A stretch of 64,000 bases of DNA from Paenibacillus typhae (GTDB lineage: Bacteria; Bacillota; Bacilli; Paenibacillales; Paenibacillaceae). The position numbers and the translations under genes were made by a program. Every line of letters begins with the position of its first letter. The first letter of the stretch is position 1. Below the pieces are notes generated by a model that did not search any database, had not been told where the DNA came from, and saw only the letters and a program-made list of their open reading frames with translations. This document shows, piece by piece, positions 52,447-61,777 of this stretch. The DNA lies in contig NZ_FNDX01000001.1 in the NCBI RefSeq assembly GCF_900099765.1, positions 186,001 to 250,000 on the forward strand, read 5' to 3'.

Positions 52447-54177
52447 ATGACAGCACCAAGAGAATGCTTTCCGAAACTTAAATGGTTAAATAGAAGATGG
52501 AACAAATGGAGCCTGACTAGAAAGCTTGTTGTATTTTACCTTCCCCTATTTGTGTTGCCTTCTATAATTGGCCTTAGTCTGCTTGCTCAAAATTACAATA
52601 CAGCGATTCGGGCAAACGCAGAAGCTTACTCAGAGACGATTGCCAAGCTGACGGTTGATAAACTGGAAGCAGCAGTACAATCTTATAATAATGTGAGCCT
52701 GCATATTCTGAGTTCGGATGAGGTGGCCCGCACTCTTGCTGTTCCAGTTCATAATGAATTCGAGAAGCTGGGCCTGCAGCAGCAGCTGGAGAAAAGTGTA
52801 TTGCCGATCATTGGCGGCTTGGATGATAAACGGATCATTGGATGTGTATTTGTAACAGATGAGAGCACATATATTATTGGTCAGGATAGTCAAGAGCCAC
52901 TGGACAGGCAGGACTTGGCGGAGATCATTAACGCAAATGGGGCAGCTTACTGGGCTACTGTGAAGAGCAAATCTTCTGACTCTGGAAATATAGGCGCATT
53001 CAGACTTGGCCGTATTATAAAAGATGATAATTTCCGTCCAATAGGCACCTTCTACCTTGTAGTTTCATCAGACGTATTTAGGGAGGTTCTTCATTCTGCT
53101 TTGGCAGGCTCCAGCACATCTTTTAAGCTGGCAGACTATCAGCAAGAGGTACTCCTGACAGAACCGAAAATCCAGGACAATCAAATTACAGATGCACTAC
53201 GGCTAAAAAAGACGCTTTCACTTAATGGTTGGACATTAACAGCAGAATACGCCCTGAACACTCTGTATGCTACTGTTTACCGAATGAGCATTTTTGCTTC
53301 TTGGCTGGCTGGCGGTTGTCTGCTTCTTGGCTTAGCTGCTTCCTATTTGATCCGTACAGACATTGTCATCCCAATGGCAAAACTTCTGGCAAATATGAGA
53401 AGAGGGATACGCGGGGAGCAACCGAATGCGTTATCAAAATTTAAAGGTGCACGGGAGATTATGCAGCTAAACGACACCTTTATATCGGTGATGTATGAAA
53501 TTTATAATTTGGTGGCCGAAGTCAGGAAGGGTGAGGAGCGTAAACGGAAGGTCCAGTTAAAAGTACTTCAAAATCAACTCTCGCCTCATTTCATGTATAA
53601 TACGCTTAATTCCATACGCTGGATGGCCATGATACGAAAACAGGATCATATTAGAGAAATGGTTGATGCATTGAGCAACTTGCTGCGATATTCAATCAGG
53701 GATACTGACGAGCTTGTTACCCTGGAAAACGAAGTAAACATCATGCGTGAATTTGTTAAAATTCAGCAGGTGAGGTATCAGAATTTTGTCTTCAAGGTTG
53801 AACTGGATGATACGGTTGCGCAGTGCAGACTGTTAAAGTTTCTGATTCAGCCTCTGCTTGAAAATGCTATTGTTCATGGCCTTTCCTCCATCAATCATTC
53901 CGGAGAGATACACCTTGAAGCCCGGAAAGAGGAGGGGATGCTTCTCATCAGAATTTGGGATAACGGCAGCGGCATAGAACCTGAGCGGTTAGAACAAATT
54001 CATGAGCTCCTGAATAGCGGAAATAGCAACCATATAGGGCTGTTGAGTGTAAAAGAGAGAATTGAGATATTCTACGGACCGCAACATGGAATGGAGATTT
54101 CAAGCCTGGCGGGTACTGGAACAACAGTAGATCTTAGACTGCCAATTATGGGAGAAGGGGGAGGGACGTATGATTAA
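52447..54177 (+). CDS. YesM-type sensor histidine kinase
   Basis: 576 residues: membrane segment at about 28-48, an extracellular sensor domain (about 50-275, Cache-like), a second membrane segment (about 278-298), HAMP, a His_kinase (LytS/YesM) domain with the phosphorylated H381 in QLSPHFMYNTLNSIRWMA, and an ATPase domain with LLENAIVHGL and WDNGSGI. Such kinases in Paenibacillus and Bacillus detect extracellular carbohydrates, often through the adjacent solute-binding protein. The last 8 bases overlap the response-regulator gene. The ABC importer and glycosidases downstream are the expected targets. Confidence 0.94.
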   Translation: MTAPRECFPKLKWLNRRWNKWSLTRKLVVFYLPLFVLPSIIGLSLLAQNYNTAIRANAEAYSETIAKLTVDKLEAAVQSYNNVSLHILSSDEVARTLAVPVHNEFEKLGLQQQLEKSVLPIIGGLDDKRIIGCVFVTDESTYIIGQDSQEPLDRQDLAEIINANGAAYWATVKSKSSDSGNIGAFRLGRIIKDDNFRPIGTFYLVVSSDVFREVLHSALAGSSTSFKLADYQQEVLLTEPKIQDNQITDALRLKKTLSLNGWTLTAEYALNTLYATVYRMSIFASWLAGGCLLLGLAASYLIRTDIVIPMAKLLANMRRGIRGEQPNALSKFKGAREIMQLNDTFISVMYEIYNLVAEVRKGEERKRKVQLKVLQNQLSPHFMYNTLNSIRWMAMIRKQDHIREMVDALSNLLRYSIRDTDELVTLENEVNIMREFVKIQQVRYQNFVFKVELDDTVAQCRLLKFLIQPLLENAIVHGLSSINHSGEIHLEARKEEGMLLIRIWDNGSGIEPERLEQIHELLNSGNSNHIGLLSVKERIEIFYGPQHGMEISSLAGTGTTVDLRLPIMGEGGGTYD

Positions 54178-55768
54178 GCTGGCTATTGTTGACGATGAGT
54201 CTCTCGTTCGGGTTGGATTCCAGACCATAATTGACTGGCAGGCGTTTGGCTATGAGCTGCATGGAGTATACCGGAACGGAAAAGAGGCTTGGGAAGCCTT
54301 TTGTCAGAACGGAACCCCGGATGTTCTGCTGACAGATATACGCATGCCTGAAATGGATGGTTTGGAATTGATCCGTCACATCAGGCAGGCTGACATGGAC
54401 ATGATTATTCTGGTTCTGAGCAGCTATGAAGAATTTGAATACACACGTAAATCCATACAACTGGGCGTCCAGGATTACATCCCCAAGCATCTTTTTGATC
54501 CCGAAGAATTGATTGCTACCCTATCCCGATTAACCGATAAAAAAAAGAATGCCGTACAAGAGCAGATGCAACGGAGCCATTCTAATGCCTTAGACGAGGA
54601 GAAGCAGCGTTTAATGACACACTCGAGAATGCTTCCGGGGATTATTGCACCTGCTGTTGTTATGGATCCGGTAAACTATCCTATACTCTCAGAAATGTTG
54701 AAGCATACATCTTCAGTCAGATGGGTTACGATCCATTCTTGGCTAGTGAATCACTCAGATCATGCTTCGGATCAATCCGCACTGGGTTTTCTGCTTCAGG
54801 ATCTTATGAACAAGACGGTATATGCTGTCCCTCTTGGTGTTGACCGGGGCAGTTTTCATGGATTGCTCTTCTGTGATGAACAGGGACAGGAAGAGATTCT
54901 GATGCTGACCGGACTGGTAAAAGAATGGATAGATACAGTCAAACAGAATCTGGCGATTACAGTTGTGGCTGGCCTATCCGAGAGCCGAAGCTTCCAAGAA
55001 TGCAAGATGCTAAGAAATCAAGCCGAGCAGATGTTTGAGTGTTCTTTTTTTAAGGGACCGGGATTGTACCGCTTCGAATTGGAAAGAGATCCTGATCCGG
55101 AGCCTATAGAGTTACAGCTTCAGCAGTGGCAGCAGCAGTTCGCAATTTTGATGAAACAAGCCTCATACACTGAATTTAAGAAATGGCTGGACGTTGTTGG
55201 AGAGGAGCTGAGCAGACTTCATTCTCCTGACACGGCCTTCCGACTGATTCAGTGGATGCTGAAAGTATATCTGAATGATCGCATGGACAATAATTTGCTG
55301 AGTGGGATAGACGAAGTAAGTGCAGTTCCGTCTCCATTTTTTTCGAAAGGGCACTTCCTTACATGGAATGACTTGAAGAATTCCTTTTTGGAAACGGTTG
55401 AACATTTGGAAGCCTCAGCCGGATCAAAACCTGGCCGTCATCCATGGCTTGAACCAGTATTTGTGTATGTTAAAGAACATTTTGCGGATAGTATCCGGCT
55501 TGAAGAAGCTGCAAAAATGGTTAATTTGAATATACACTATTTCAGCCACCGGTTCAGCCAGGAAATGGGGATGACTTTTCTGGAGTATGTTACGCAGATC
55601 CGTATACGCAAGTCGATGCAGTTAATAAGAGAGTTTCAGCTGTCAGCTGAGGAAGTGGCTTCCCGGGTAGGGTATCCCAACTCTAATTATTTCGTAAAGG
55701 TATTCAAGAAGGTAACGGGAATGACAGTATCTGAATTTAAAAGTTCTCAGGTATCCAAACTAAATTAA
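54170..55768 (+). CDS. YesN-type response regulator (REC + AraC HTH)
   Basis: 532 residues. REC domain (1-120) with the phosphoacceptor D56 in LLTDIRMPEMDG; a long middle region (about 130-420) typical of YesN proteins; and a C-terminal AraC double helix-turn-helix (SIRLEEAAKMVNLNIHYFSHRF and AEEVASRVGYPNSNYFVKVFKK). The start overlaps the kinase stop. It should activate the solute-binding protein gene 195 bases downstream. Confidence 0.94.
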   Translation: MIKLAIVDDESLVRVGFQTIIDWQAFGYELHGVYRNGKEAWEAFCQNGTPDVLLTDIRMPEMDGLELIRHIRQADMDMIILVLSSYEEFEYTRKSIQLGVQDYIPKHLFDPEELIATLSRLTDKKKNAVQEQMQRSHSNALDEEKQRLMTHSRMLPGIIAPAVVMDPVNYPILSEMLKHTSSVRWVTIHSWLVNHSDHASDQSALGFLLQDLMNKTVYAVPLGVDRGSFHGLLFCDEQGQEEILMLTGLVKEWIDTVKQNLAITVVAGLSESRSFQECKMLRNQAEQMFECSFFKGPGLYRFELERDPDPEPIELQLQQWQQQFAILMKQASYTEFKKWLDVVGEELSRLHSPDTAFRLIQWMLKVYLNDRMDNNLLSGIDEVSAVPSPFFSKGHFLTWNDLKNSFLETVEHLEASAGSKPGRHPWLEPVFVYVKEHFADSIRLEEAAKMVNLNIHYFSHRFSQEMGMTFLEYVTQIRIRKSMQLIREFQLSAEEVASRVGYPNSNYFVKVFKKVTGMTVSEFKSSQVSKLN

Positions 55769-55802
55769 TGGAATGATCAACAAATAATATGGAACGCTAT
55801 TT

Positions 55803-55830
55803 AACCGGAGCATAATGTTCCGGTTTTTTG
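55803..55830 (+). terminator. Rho-independent terminator
   Basis: AACCGGA-GCATAATGT-TCCGGTTTTTTG, 35 bases after the regulator gene, separating it from the importer operon. Confidence 0.92.
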
Positions 55831-55962
55831 TGCTACTGTGAATTCGAATAAGCCAATAAAGTGGCATCATAAACAAAAACCTGTTCATGGTTCCTTACTA
55901 TTTTGTGAACTATGATTATTACAGGCAATATATAACGCAAGACATGAAGGGAGAAAGAATCG

Positions 55963-57252
55963 ATGACAAAGGGGAAAACAAAAAAAGCACTTCTTGTGGC
56001 TACGGGAGCTTCTGTATTGCTTTTAGCTGCATGTGGAAACAACACCGAGAACCCGGCATCTAGCAACGGGAACAGTGCTGATACCGGCAAGCAGGTTGAA
56101 TTAACCGTTTGGGGCGATCAGGCCAATCAATCCTCATTTGAATCTGCATTTACCGCAATTAATAAGGCATTTGAAGACGAGCATCCGAACATTAAATTAA
56201 ATTATCAATTTTCGGGAACAGAAACAGCAATTGATACGGCTGTCAAAAGTAATTCTTTACCGGATGTATTCTTTGTACAGGGTAACAAAACCCCGAAGAT
56301 GAAGCTCTACGTTGAGAGTGGAGCACTGCTTCCGCTTGACAGTTATGAAATGGATACAAGCCGGTATGGAGAAGATGCCTTGGAGTATGCGATGGTTGAG
56401 GGTAAGCTGTACGCTGCTCCGCCTGCCTTTATGGATTCGCAGCTGATCTTTTATAACAAAGATATCTTTGAAAAAGAAGGAGTAACGGTACCTGCGACCT
56501 TTGATGAGTTCATCACACTGGCCGCAACTCTCAAGGACAAAGGAATCACTCCTTTCAGCGTGCCGGGTAAAGCGGAGTTTGAACGGGCGTGGCTTGCTTT
56601 TGCCATGATGCCGTCAACTGCAGAAGAAGCATTGAACAAAATAAAAGAAGGAACAGGTTCATTTAACGATCCAGACATTATTAAAACATTCCAGACGATC
56701 AGGGATTTCGCGGATAAGGGATATTTCACCAAGGATTTGGCGTCAGTGGACAATGCCGGCGCGCAACTGGCTTTTACTAACGGAAAATCAGCGATGATTG
56801 CAGACGGAACCTGGAACGATCCGACATTTGTCGGAGCAGGGGTGAATCTGGGCAGATTCTATATTCCAACAGCTTCAGGTGAGCGTATCGCTCCGCAAAG
56901 CTTTAGCAATGCAACTACTTACGCTGTATCCGCTGCAACTGAACATCCGGCAGAAGCGGCTGAATACGTTAAATTCCTGTCCGGCCAAAAGGCACAGCAG
57001 CTGTTTGAGGATGAAACCGGCGCCGTGCCTGCACTGCAGGACATCACACCGAGAGACGAAGGGGTTAAGGAGCTAAGTGCCTTTGATTCACTGGGTCATA
57101 ATATTTATTCCGTTCTGACAGATGTCTCAACAGAAGAGGTTAAGCTGACCGACATTTTCTTGCAACAGGTAATCCCTATGCTGCTGACTTCCCAAATTGA
57201 CGGGCAACAAGCTGCAGATATGTTAGAGGAAGCGCTGCTCCGTACGAAATAA
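55963..57252 (+). CDS. Carbohydrate ABC transporter solute-binding lipoprotein (family 1)
   Basis: 429 residues. Lipoprotein signal peptide with lipobox LLLAAC (C24), a Ser/Asn-rich linker, then the family 1 binding fold (VELTVWGDQ; FFVQGNKTPKMKLYVESGALLPLD; KSAMIADGTWNDPT). It captures an oligosaccharide outside the membrane and delivers it to the permease pair that follows. The adjacent GH78 gene suggests a rhamnose-containing sugar. A strong hairpin after the gene may raise its mRNA level above that of the permeases. No ATPase gene is in the operon; a shared MsmX-type ATPase is usual. Confidence 0.93.
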   Translation: MTKGKTKKALLVATGASVLLLAACGNNTENPASSNGNSADTGKQVELTVWGDQANQSSFESAFTAINKAFEDEHPNIKLNYQFSGTETAIDTAVKSNSLPDVFFVQGNKTPKMKLYVESGALLPLDSYEMDTSRYGEDALEYAMVEGKLYAAPPAFMDSQLIFYNKDIFEKEGVTVPATFDEFITLAATLKDKGITPFSVPGKAEFERAWLAFAMMPSTAEEALNKIKEGTGSFNDPDIIKTFQTIRDFADKGYFTKDLASVDNAGAQLAFTNGKSAMIADGTWNDPTFVGAGVNLGRFYIPTASGERIAPQSFSNATTYAVSAATEHPAEAAEYVKFLSGQKAQQLFEDETGAVPALQDITPRDEGVKELSAFDSLGHNIYSVLTDVSTEEVKLTDIFLQQVIPMLLTSQIDGQQAADMLEEALLRTK

Positions 57253-57267
57253 AGAGATATTTTTATT

Positions 57268-57297
57268 GGACGGTTGAGCATAGCAGCTTAACCGTCC
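57268..57297 (+). other. Intercistronic hairpin between binding protein and permease genes
   Basis: GGACGGTT-GAGCATAGCAGCTT-AACCGTCC with a nested AGC/GCT pair and no T-tract. Such stems after solute-binding protein genes commonly protect the upstream mRNA and give more binding protein than permease. Confidence 0.65.
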
Positions 57298-57320
57298 AGA
57301 TAATTTGGAGGAGATTATCT

Positions 57321-58241
57321 ATGTTGCAGTGGTTTGGTAAGAAGCCGTACCTGTGGTTCATTCTGCCTGGTTTCATTCTGTATTCGATTTTTGTTATATA
57401 CCCGATTTTTTCTGCGGCACAGCTCAGCCTGTTCCATTCTAACGGTTTTGGTGCGAAGGTGTTCGTAGGCTTCGATAATTATATTGAACTCTTTACTAAC
57501 TCGGAATTAAAACGTCAATTTTTAAATGCGCTTAAAAATAATGTTATTTTAGTTGTGCTTAATGTCGGACTCCTAATTCCTGTCCAGTTATATTTTGCCT
57601 ACGTGATCTATACCCGTGTCAAAGGCTATCGAATTTTTCAAACCATGATCTTTGCACCGCAATTTATTACCACCAGTGTTATTGTCTTCCTGGCCACACT
57701 TGTTTTTGATCAGAATATCGGTATTTTCAATGAACTGCTTAATATCATCGGGCTGGGCGAGTATGCCCGGAACTGGCTTGGAATACCAGGGTATGAAGTC
57801 ATTACGTTGTTCATTATTAATGCCTGGGCCGGGGTCGGCTTCAGTATGATCTATTTCGTAGCTGCCATGAAGATGCTGTCAGATGAGGTCATGGAAGCTT
57901 CTTATTTGGACGGAGCCGGATACTGGAGACGTTTCTTCTCGGTTATAATTCCGCAGATTCGCTCCAGTATCGTGAATATAGCTATGATCAGCTACATTGC
58001 TGCTATGACATTGTTTGATTTCAGCTATCTGCTGGGTGGTGTAAGCGGAGGAATTAATAATTCGATGGATGTTATGACATTGTTCTTCTACAGAATTACA
58101 TTCGGAACAAACGGCGCCATGGGAGGCTCGGTCAGTACAAACTCTGTTGGAATGGGAACTACGATTGCGTGCGTTATGTTTGCCATAATCTTCGTTGTCG
58201 CTCTAATCCAGCTTAGACTAACGTATAAGGAGGAGAACTGA
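57321..58241 (+). CDS. Carbohydrate ABC transporter permease, MalF-like
   Basis: 306 residues, six membrane segments starting with YLWFILPGFILYSIFVIYPI. The EAA loop that docks to the ATPase is EASYLDGAGYWRRFFSVIIPQI. Preceded by GGAGGAG; the next permease starts two bases after its stop. Confidence 0.93.
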   Translation: MLQWFGKKPYLWFILPGFILYSIFVIYPIFSAAQLSLFHSNGFGAKVFVGFDNYIELFTNSELKRQFLNALKNNVILVVLNVGLLIPVQLYFAYVIYTRVKGYRIFQTMIFAPQFITTSVIVFLATLVFDQNIGIFNELLNIIGLGEYARNWLGIPGYEVITLFIINAWAGVGFSMIYFVAAMKMLSDEVMEASYLDGAGYWRRFFSVIIPQIRSSIVNIAMISYIAAMTLFDFSYLLGGVSGGINNSMDVMTLFFYRITFGTNGAMGGSVSTNSVGMGTTIACVMFAIIFVVALIQLRLTYKEEN

Positions 58242-58243
58242 TT

Positions 58244-59065
58244 ATGGCTGACATCAAAAAGTTATATGTAACCAAGCTGATTCTGTGGATATATTCATCC
58301 TTTACAATACTTATCCTCGGTTATCTGATCTGGAATTCATTCCGTACCAAGCAAGACGTACTGTCAAATACGCTTGGATGGCCGAAGTCGTTTACCCTGG
58401 ATTCATATATTAAAATTTTTCGTGACGAGCATTTCGGCATCAACATCTGGAACAGTGTGTTTATACTCATCATGACAATTCTGATCATCGTTGCACTGGC
58501 TTCTATGGTTGCTTATGGTTTGGGGCGTTATTCCTTTAAATTTAAACAAGGTGTAATGCTGTATTTTTTGGTTGGCCTTATGTTTCCAGTGCAGCTTGGG
58601 GTTGTTCCCGTATTCTTGATTATCAAGAAATTAGGCCTCATCAATTCACCTTGGAGCGTAATTCTGGTACTATCCGCCGGCATCTCGATGGCAGTACTGA
58701 TGCTCTCTAATTTTTTTGCCGGTTTGCCGAATGCGCTTGCGGAGTCCGCACGCATAGATGGTGCCGGGGAATGGAAGGTGTTTTATCGCATAATGTTTCC
58801 TTTGGCCTCGCCGGTCATTGTCAGCTTATGCATTGTACTGTCCGTTAACATCTGGAACCAGTTCTTCCTGCCGCTGATAATGCTTCAAGACGATTCGGTT
58901 AAGACTATCCCGCTCGCCGTTATAAAATATACATCTAACATTCTGCTCAACATGGACAAAGCACTGGCAACTTCTGTAATGGCAACTATTCCGGTACTCA
59001 TTTTGTTCTTTATCTTTTCGGAACGGATTATCTCAGGGGTAGCTTCAGGGAGTGTGAAAGAATAA
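58244..59065 (+). CDS. Carbohydrate ABC transporter permease, MalG-like
   Basis: 273 residues, six membrane segments. EAA loop ESARIDGAGEWKVFYRIMFPLASP. Second half of the importer channel; it uses AAGGAGGAG located inside the end of the preceding gene. GH78 follows after 25 bases. Confidence 0.93.
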   Translation: MADIKKLYVTKLILWIYSSFTILILGYLIWNSFRTKQDVLSNTLGWPKSFTLDSYIKIFRDEHFGINIWNSVFILIMTILIIVALASMVAYGLGRYSFKFKQGVMLYFLVGLMFPVQLGVVPVFLIIKKLGLINSPWSVILVLSAGISMAVLMLSNFFAGLPNALAESARIDGAGEWKVFYRIMFPLASPVIVSLCIVLSVNIWNQFFLPLIMLQDDSVKTIPLAVIKYTSNILLNMDKALATSVMATIPVLILFFIFSERIISGVASGSVKE

Positions 59066-59090
59066 ATTAACATTATACAGGAGGTAAGCA

Positions 59091-61469
59091 ATGCGTCCAA
59101 AATGGGAAGAAGAGGCAAGTTGGATATGGTATCCTGAATGGAAAACGGAAGACGAGAGCGAGGCGGGCAGGTTTGTTTATTTCCGCAAAGTATTTGAGGT
59201 TAAACAGGGTTCGTATACCTGTCCTCTTCGTATTTCGGCTGACAGCCGTTACCGCCTTTTTGTAAACGGCGTTTCTGTAAGCCGCGGTCCTTGCAAAGGA
59301 GACCGTTTCACATGGTACTATGAGGAAGTTGAAATCGGAGAATATCTGACTGAGGGGACTAATGTAATAGCCGTTCAGGTTCTCCGGTTGCCCTATGAGG
59401 GAGGAGGGAATGCTTCTGTATGGAGAACGCGTTTACCTGGTCTTTATGTTCACGCAGCAATTCTTGATGAGCAGAATAAGGTAATCATTAATTCACATAC
59501 AGACGCTTCCTGGCAGTGTATGAAGGATGAATCCATTTCATTATCTCAAGGTGTATACACACAATTTCTTGGTATTACTGAAACTGTTAACGGGTCCATA
59601 AGGCCCTTCGGTTGGACCGGGGCAGCTTATCGATCGGAGCAGTGGGAAGAGGCTGCAGTATACCAGTTTGACATCGTGCATGGAGGGCTTAAGCCTTGGG
59701 AGCTAAGGGAACGTCCAATTCCACACCTCTATGAAGCAGAGAGACGGTTTACCGGAGTCAGCCGGCTTGCGGCAGAAGCTGGCGAACTGGACTGGCAGGG
59801 GCTAATAACGAACGACCAACCACTCTTAATTGAACCGGGTAAAAGCATTTCGATAGACTTCGATGCCGGTGAGTTAACTACGGGTTATCTGGAGCTGGTA
59901 ATGAGCGGGGGACAAGGCAGTAATATACGGCTGATTTGTGCCGAATGTTACGAGAAACCGCCTATTATTGTGCCTTGGATTCGGGATAAAGGAATTAGGA
60001 CGGACAGCGTTAACGGAGATTTATATGGGGATGTGGATATCTATCGGCCTGCAGGCAGCATTCAGCCATTTGAATGTTACGAGCCATTTTGGTTCCGGAC
60101 GTTCCGCTATGTCAGATTAGAAATGGAGACCGGTGATGAAGGTATGGTTCTTCATCGATTTGCCTACCGGGAAACGGGCTATCCGCTTAACGTTGCGGCT
60201 GCGTATACTTCCTCTGATCCGCAGGAGACTGACTTGTGGGATATCAGTGTCAGGACACTCAAGCGCTGCATGCATGAAACCTACGAAGATTGTCCGTACT
60301 ACGAGCAGCTGCAATATGTCATGGATACACGATCTCAAATCCAGTTCACCTATCTTGTATCCGGTGATGACCGGATGGCACGACGAACCTTATACGATTT
60401 TTACAGCTCATTGCTTCCGGAGGGGTTAACACAATCCCGTTATCCATCCGTTGAATCACAGGTTATCCCGGGATTCTCTCTATACTGGATCCTTATGCTG
60501 CATGATCATATGATGTTTGCCGGAGACCGTGCGCTCATCGAAAGATACCTCCCGGGGGTAGAAGCTGTACTGGGTTACTTCCATCGAACGATTGATGAGA
60601 GAGGTCTGGTCGGCACTATGAATCCAAGATACTGGTCTTTTGTTGACTGGGCTGAAGAATGGAGAGAGGATTACGGCGTTCCTGGAGCAGCCAAGCAAGG
60701 CGCTCTGACAGTCTATTGTCTGATGTATACGTATGCTTTGCAGAAAGCAGCTGAACTGGCAGCTTATGCCGGCAAATCTGGCATTGCCGAAGAATACCGG
60801 ACCCGTGCTGTTCAAATGCAGACCGCGGTAAAGGAGCACTGCAGCTCATTAACTTATCCCGGCTGTCTGACTGATGGCCCCGGGGTCGAGGCATACAGCC
60901 AGCATACGCAGATTTGGGCAGTTCTAAGCGGAACTATGTCAGGGGAGAGAGCACAGCAGGCGATGAAGTTATCAATAGAGAATCCTGATTTTGTGCCCTG
61001 TTCCTTTGCAATGGCCATCTATCTGTTCCGTGCTCTTGCTGTAGTCGGCTTATATGACAAAGTACATGACTTACTGGCACCTTGGCGTCAGATGGCAAGC
61101 GACGGTTTAACAACATGGATGGAGGATACGGTCAGCAAACGCAGTGATGCTCATGCATGGGGTTCAGTTCCAATATACGAGTATGCAACAGAGACACTCG
61201 GAGTTCAAATTGTTGCTCCCGGATGCGAAGAGATTCGGATCCGTCCAAGAATCGGGAGGCTTAAGCGGGCGGAAGGCTGTGTAATGACATCCAAGGGAAT
61301 CGTCTCTGTAGAATGGAAGCTAATTGATTCGTCTTTCTGCTTCATTGCATCTTGGCCTAAGCAGATTTCCTGCACAATAATATTGCCGGATGGACAAACT
61401 GTCAGAGGAGAAAATAGTGGATATTACAGTACTATCATCAGCAGACAAAATTTGTACGGACATAACTGA
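59091..61469 (+). CDS. GH78 family alpha-L-rhamnosidase-like protein
   Basis: 792 residues without a signal peptide, so it acts in the cytosol on imported sugar. The N-terminal part (ASWIWYP...FVYFRKVFEV; SRYRLFVNGVSVSRGPCKGD) is the carbohydrate-binding jelly roll of GH78. The catalytic (alpha/alpha)6 barrel shows ETYEDCPYYEQLQYVMDTR, where the acid residues are expected, and SDAHAWGSVPIYEY near the end. GH78 enzymes release terminal alpha-L-rhamnose by inversion; close relatives also act on other sugars. GGAGG precedes the ATG at 59091. It is co-transcribed with the importer. Confidence 0.88.
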   Translation: MRPKWEEEASWIWYPEWKTEDESEAGRFVYFRKVFEVKQGSYTCPLRISADSRYRLFVNGVSVSRGPCKGDRFTWYYEEVEIGEYLTEGTNVIAVQVLRLPYEGGGNASVWRTRLPGLYVHAAILDEQNKVIINSHTDASWQCMKDESISLSQGVYTQFLGITETVNGSIRPFGWTGAAYRSEQWEEAAVYQFDIVHGGLKPWELRERPIPHLYEAERRFTGVSRLAAEAGELDWQGLITNDQPLLIEPGKSISIDFDAGELTTGYLELVMSGGQGSNIRLICAECYEKPPIIVPWIRDKGIRTDSVNGDLYGDVDIYRPAGSIQPFECYEPFWFRTFRYVRLEMETGDEGMVLHRFAYRETGYPLNVAAAYTSSDPQETDLWDISVRTLKRCMHETYEDCPYYEQLQYVMDTRSQIQFTYLVSGDDRMARRTLYDFYSSLLPEGLTQSRYPSVESQVIPGFSLYWILMLHDHMMFAGDRALIERYLPGVEAVLGYFHRTIDERGLVGTMNPRYWSFVDWAEEWREDYGVPGAAKQGALTVYCLMYTYALQKAAELAAYAGKSGIAEEYRTRAVQMQTAVKEHCSSLTYPGCLTDGPGVEAYSQHTQIWAVLSGTMSGERAQQAMKLSIENPDFVPCSFAMAIYLFRALAVVGLYDKVHDLLAPWRQMASDGLTTWMEDTVSKRSDAHAWGSVPIYEYATETLGVQIVAPGCEEIRIRPRIGRLKRAEGCVMTSKGIVSVEWKLIDSSFCFIASWPKQISCTIILPDGQTVRGENSGYYSTIISRQNLYGHN

Positions 61470-61777
61470 TCTAAAAAGATGACGATCATTAGAGTGAAAT
61501 CGAATATGTAGAATAAATAACGGAGACTTTCTGAATTGGAATCATTCAGGAAGTCTTCTTTATAATGTAATAACTATTCTAAAAAAATCGAAGTGCATAC
61601 AAAAATGATAAGGAACATTAATGAAGAGTTGCAAAATCGGAAATGTATTCTGCAAATTAACGATGCAATACAAAAGTTCTAAAAAAGGTATCAAATTACC
61701 ATATAATTCGAAGGAATTGATTTATTCTAAAAAAGTAAGCGATATCATTGGATTTGAATACCATTGGAGGAGAGCAC
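61470..61777. other. Intergenic region with terminator
   Basis: AGACTTTCTGAAT paired with ATTCAGGAAGTCT (61524-61556) followed by TCTTT ends the importer-GH78 operon. The remaining 215 bases are AT-rich; nothing else can be named before the GGAGGAGAG of the GH3 gene. Confidence 0.75.
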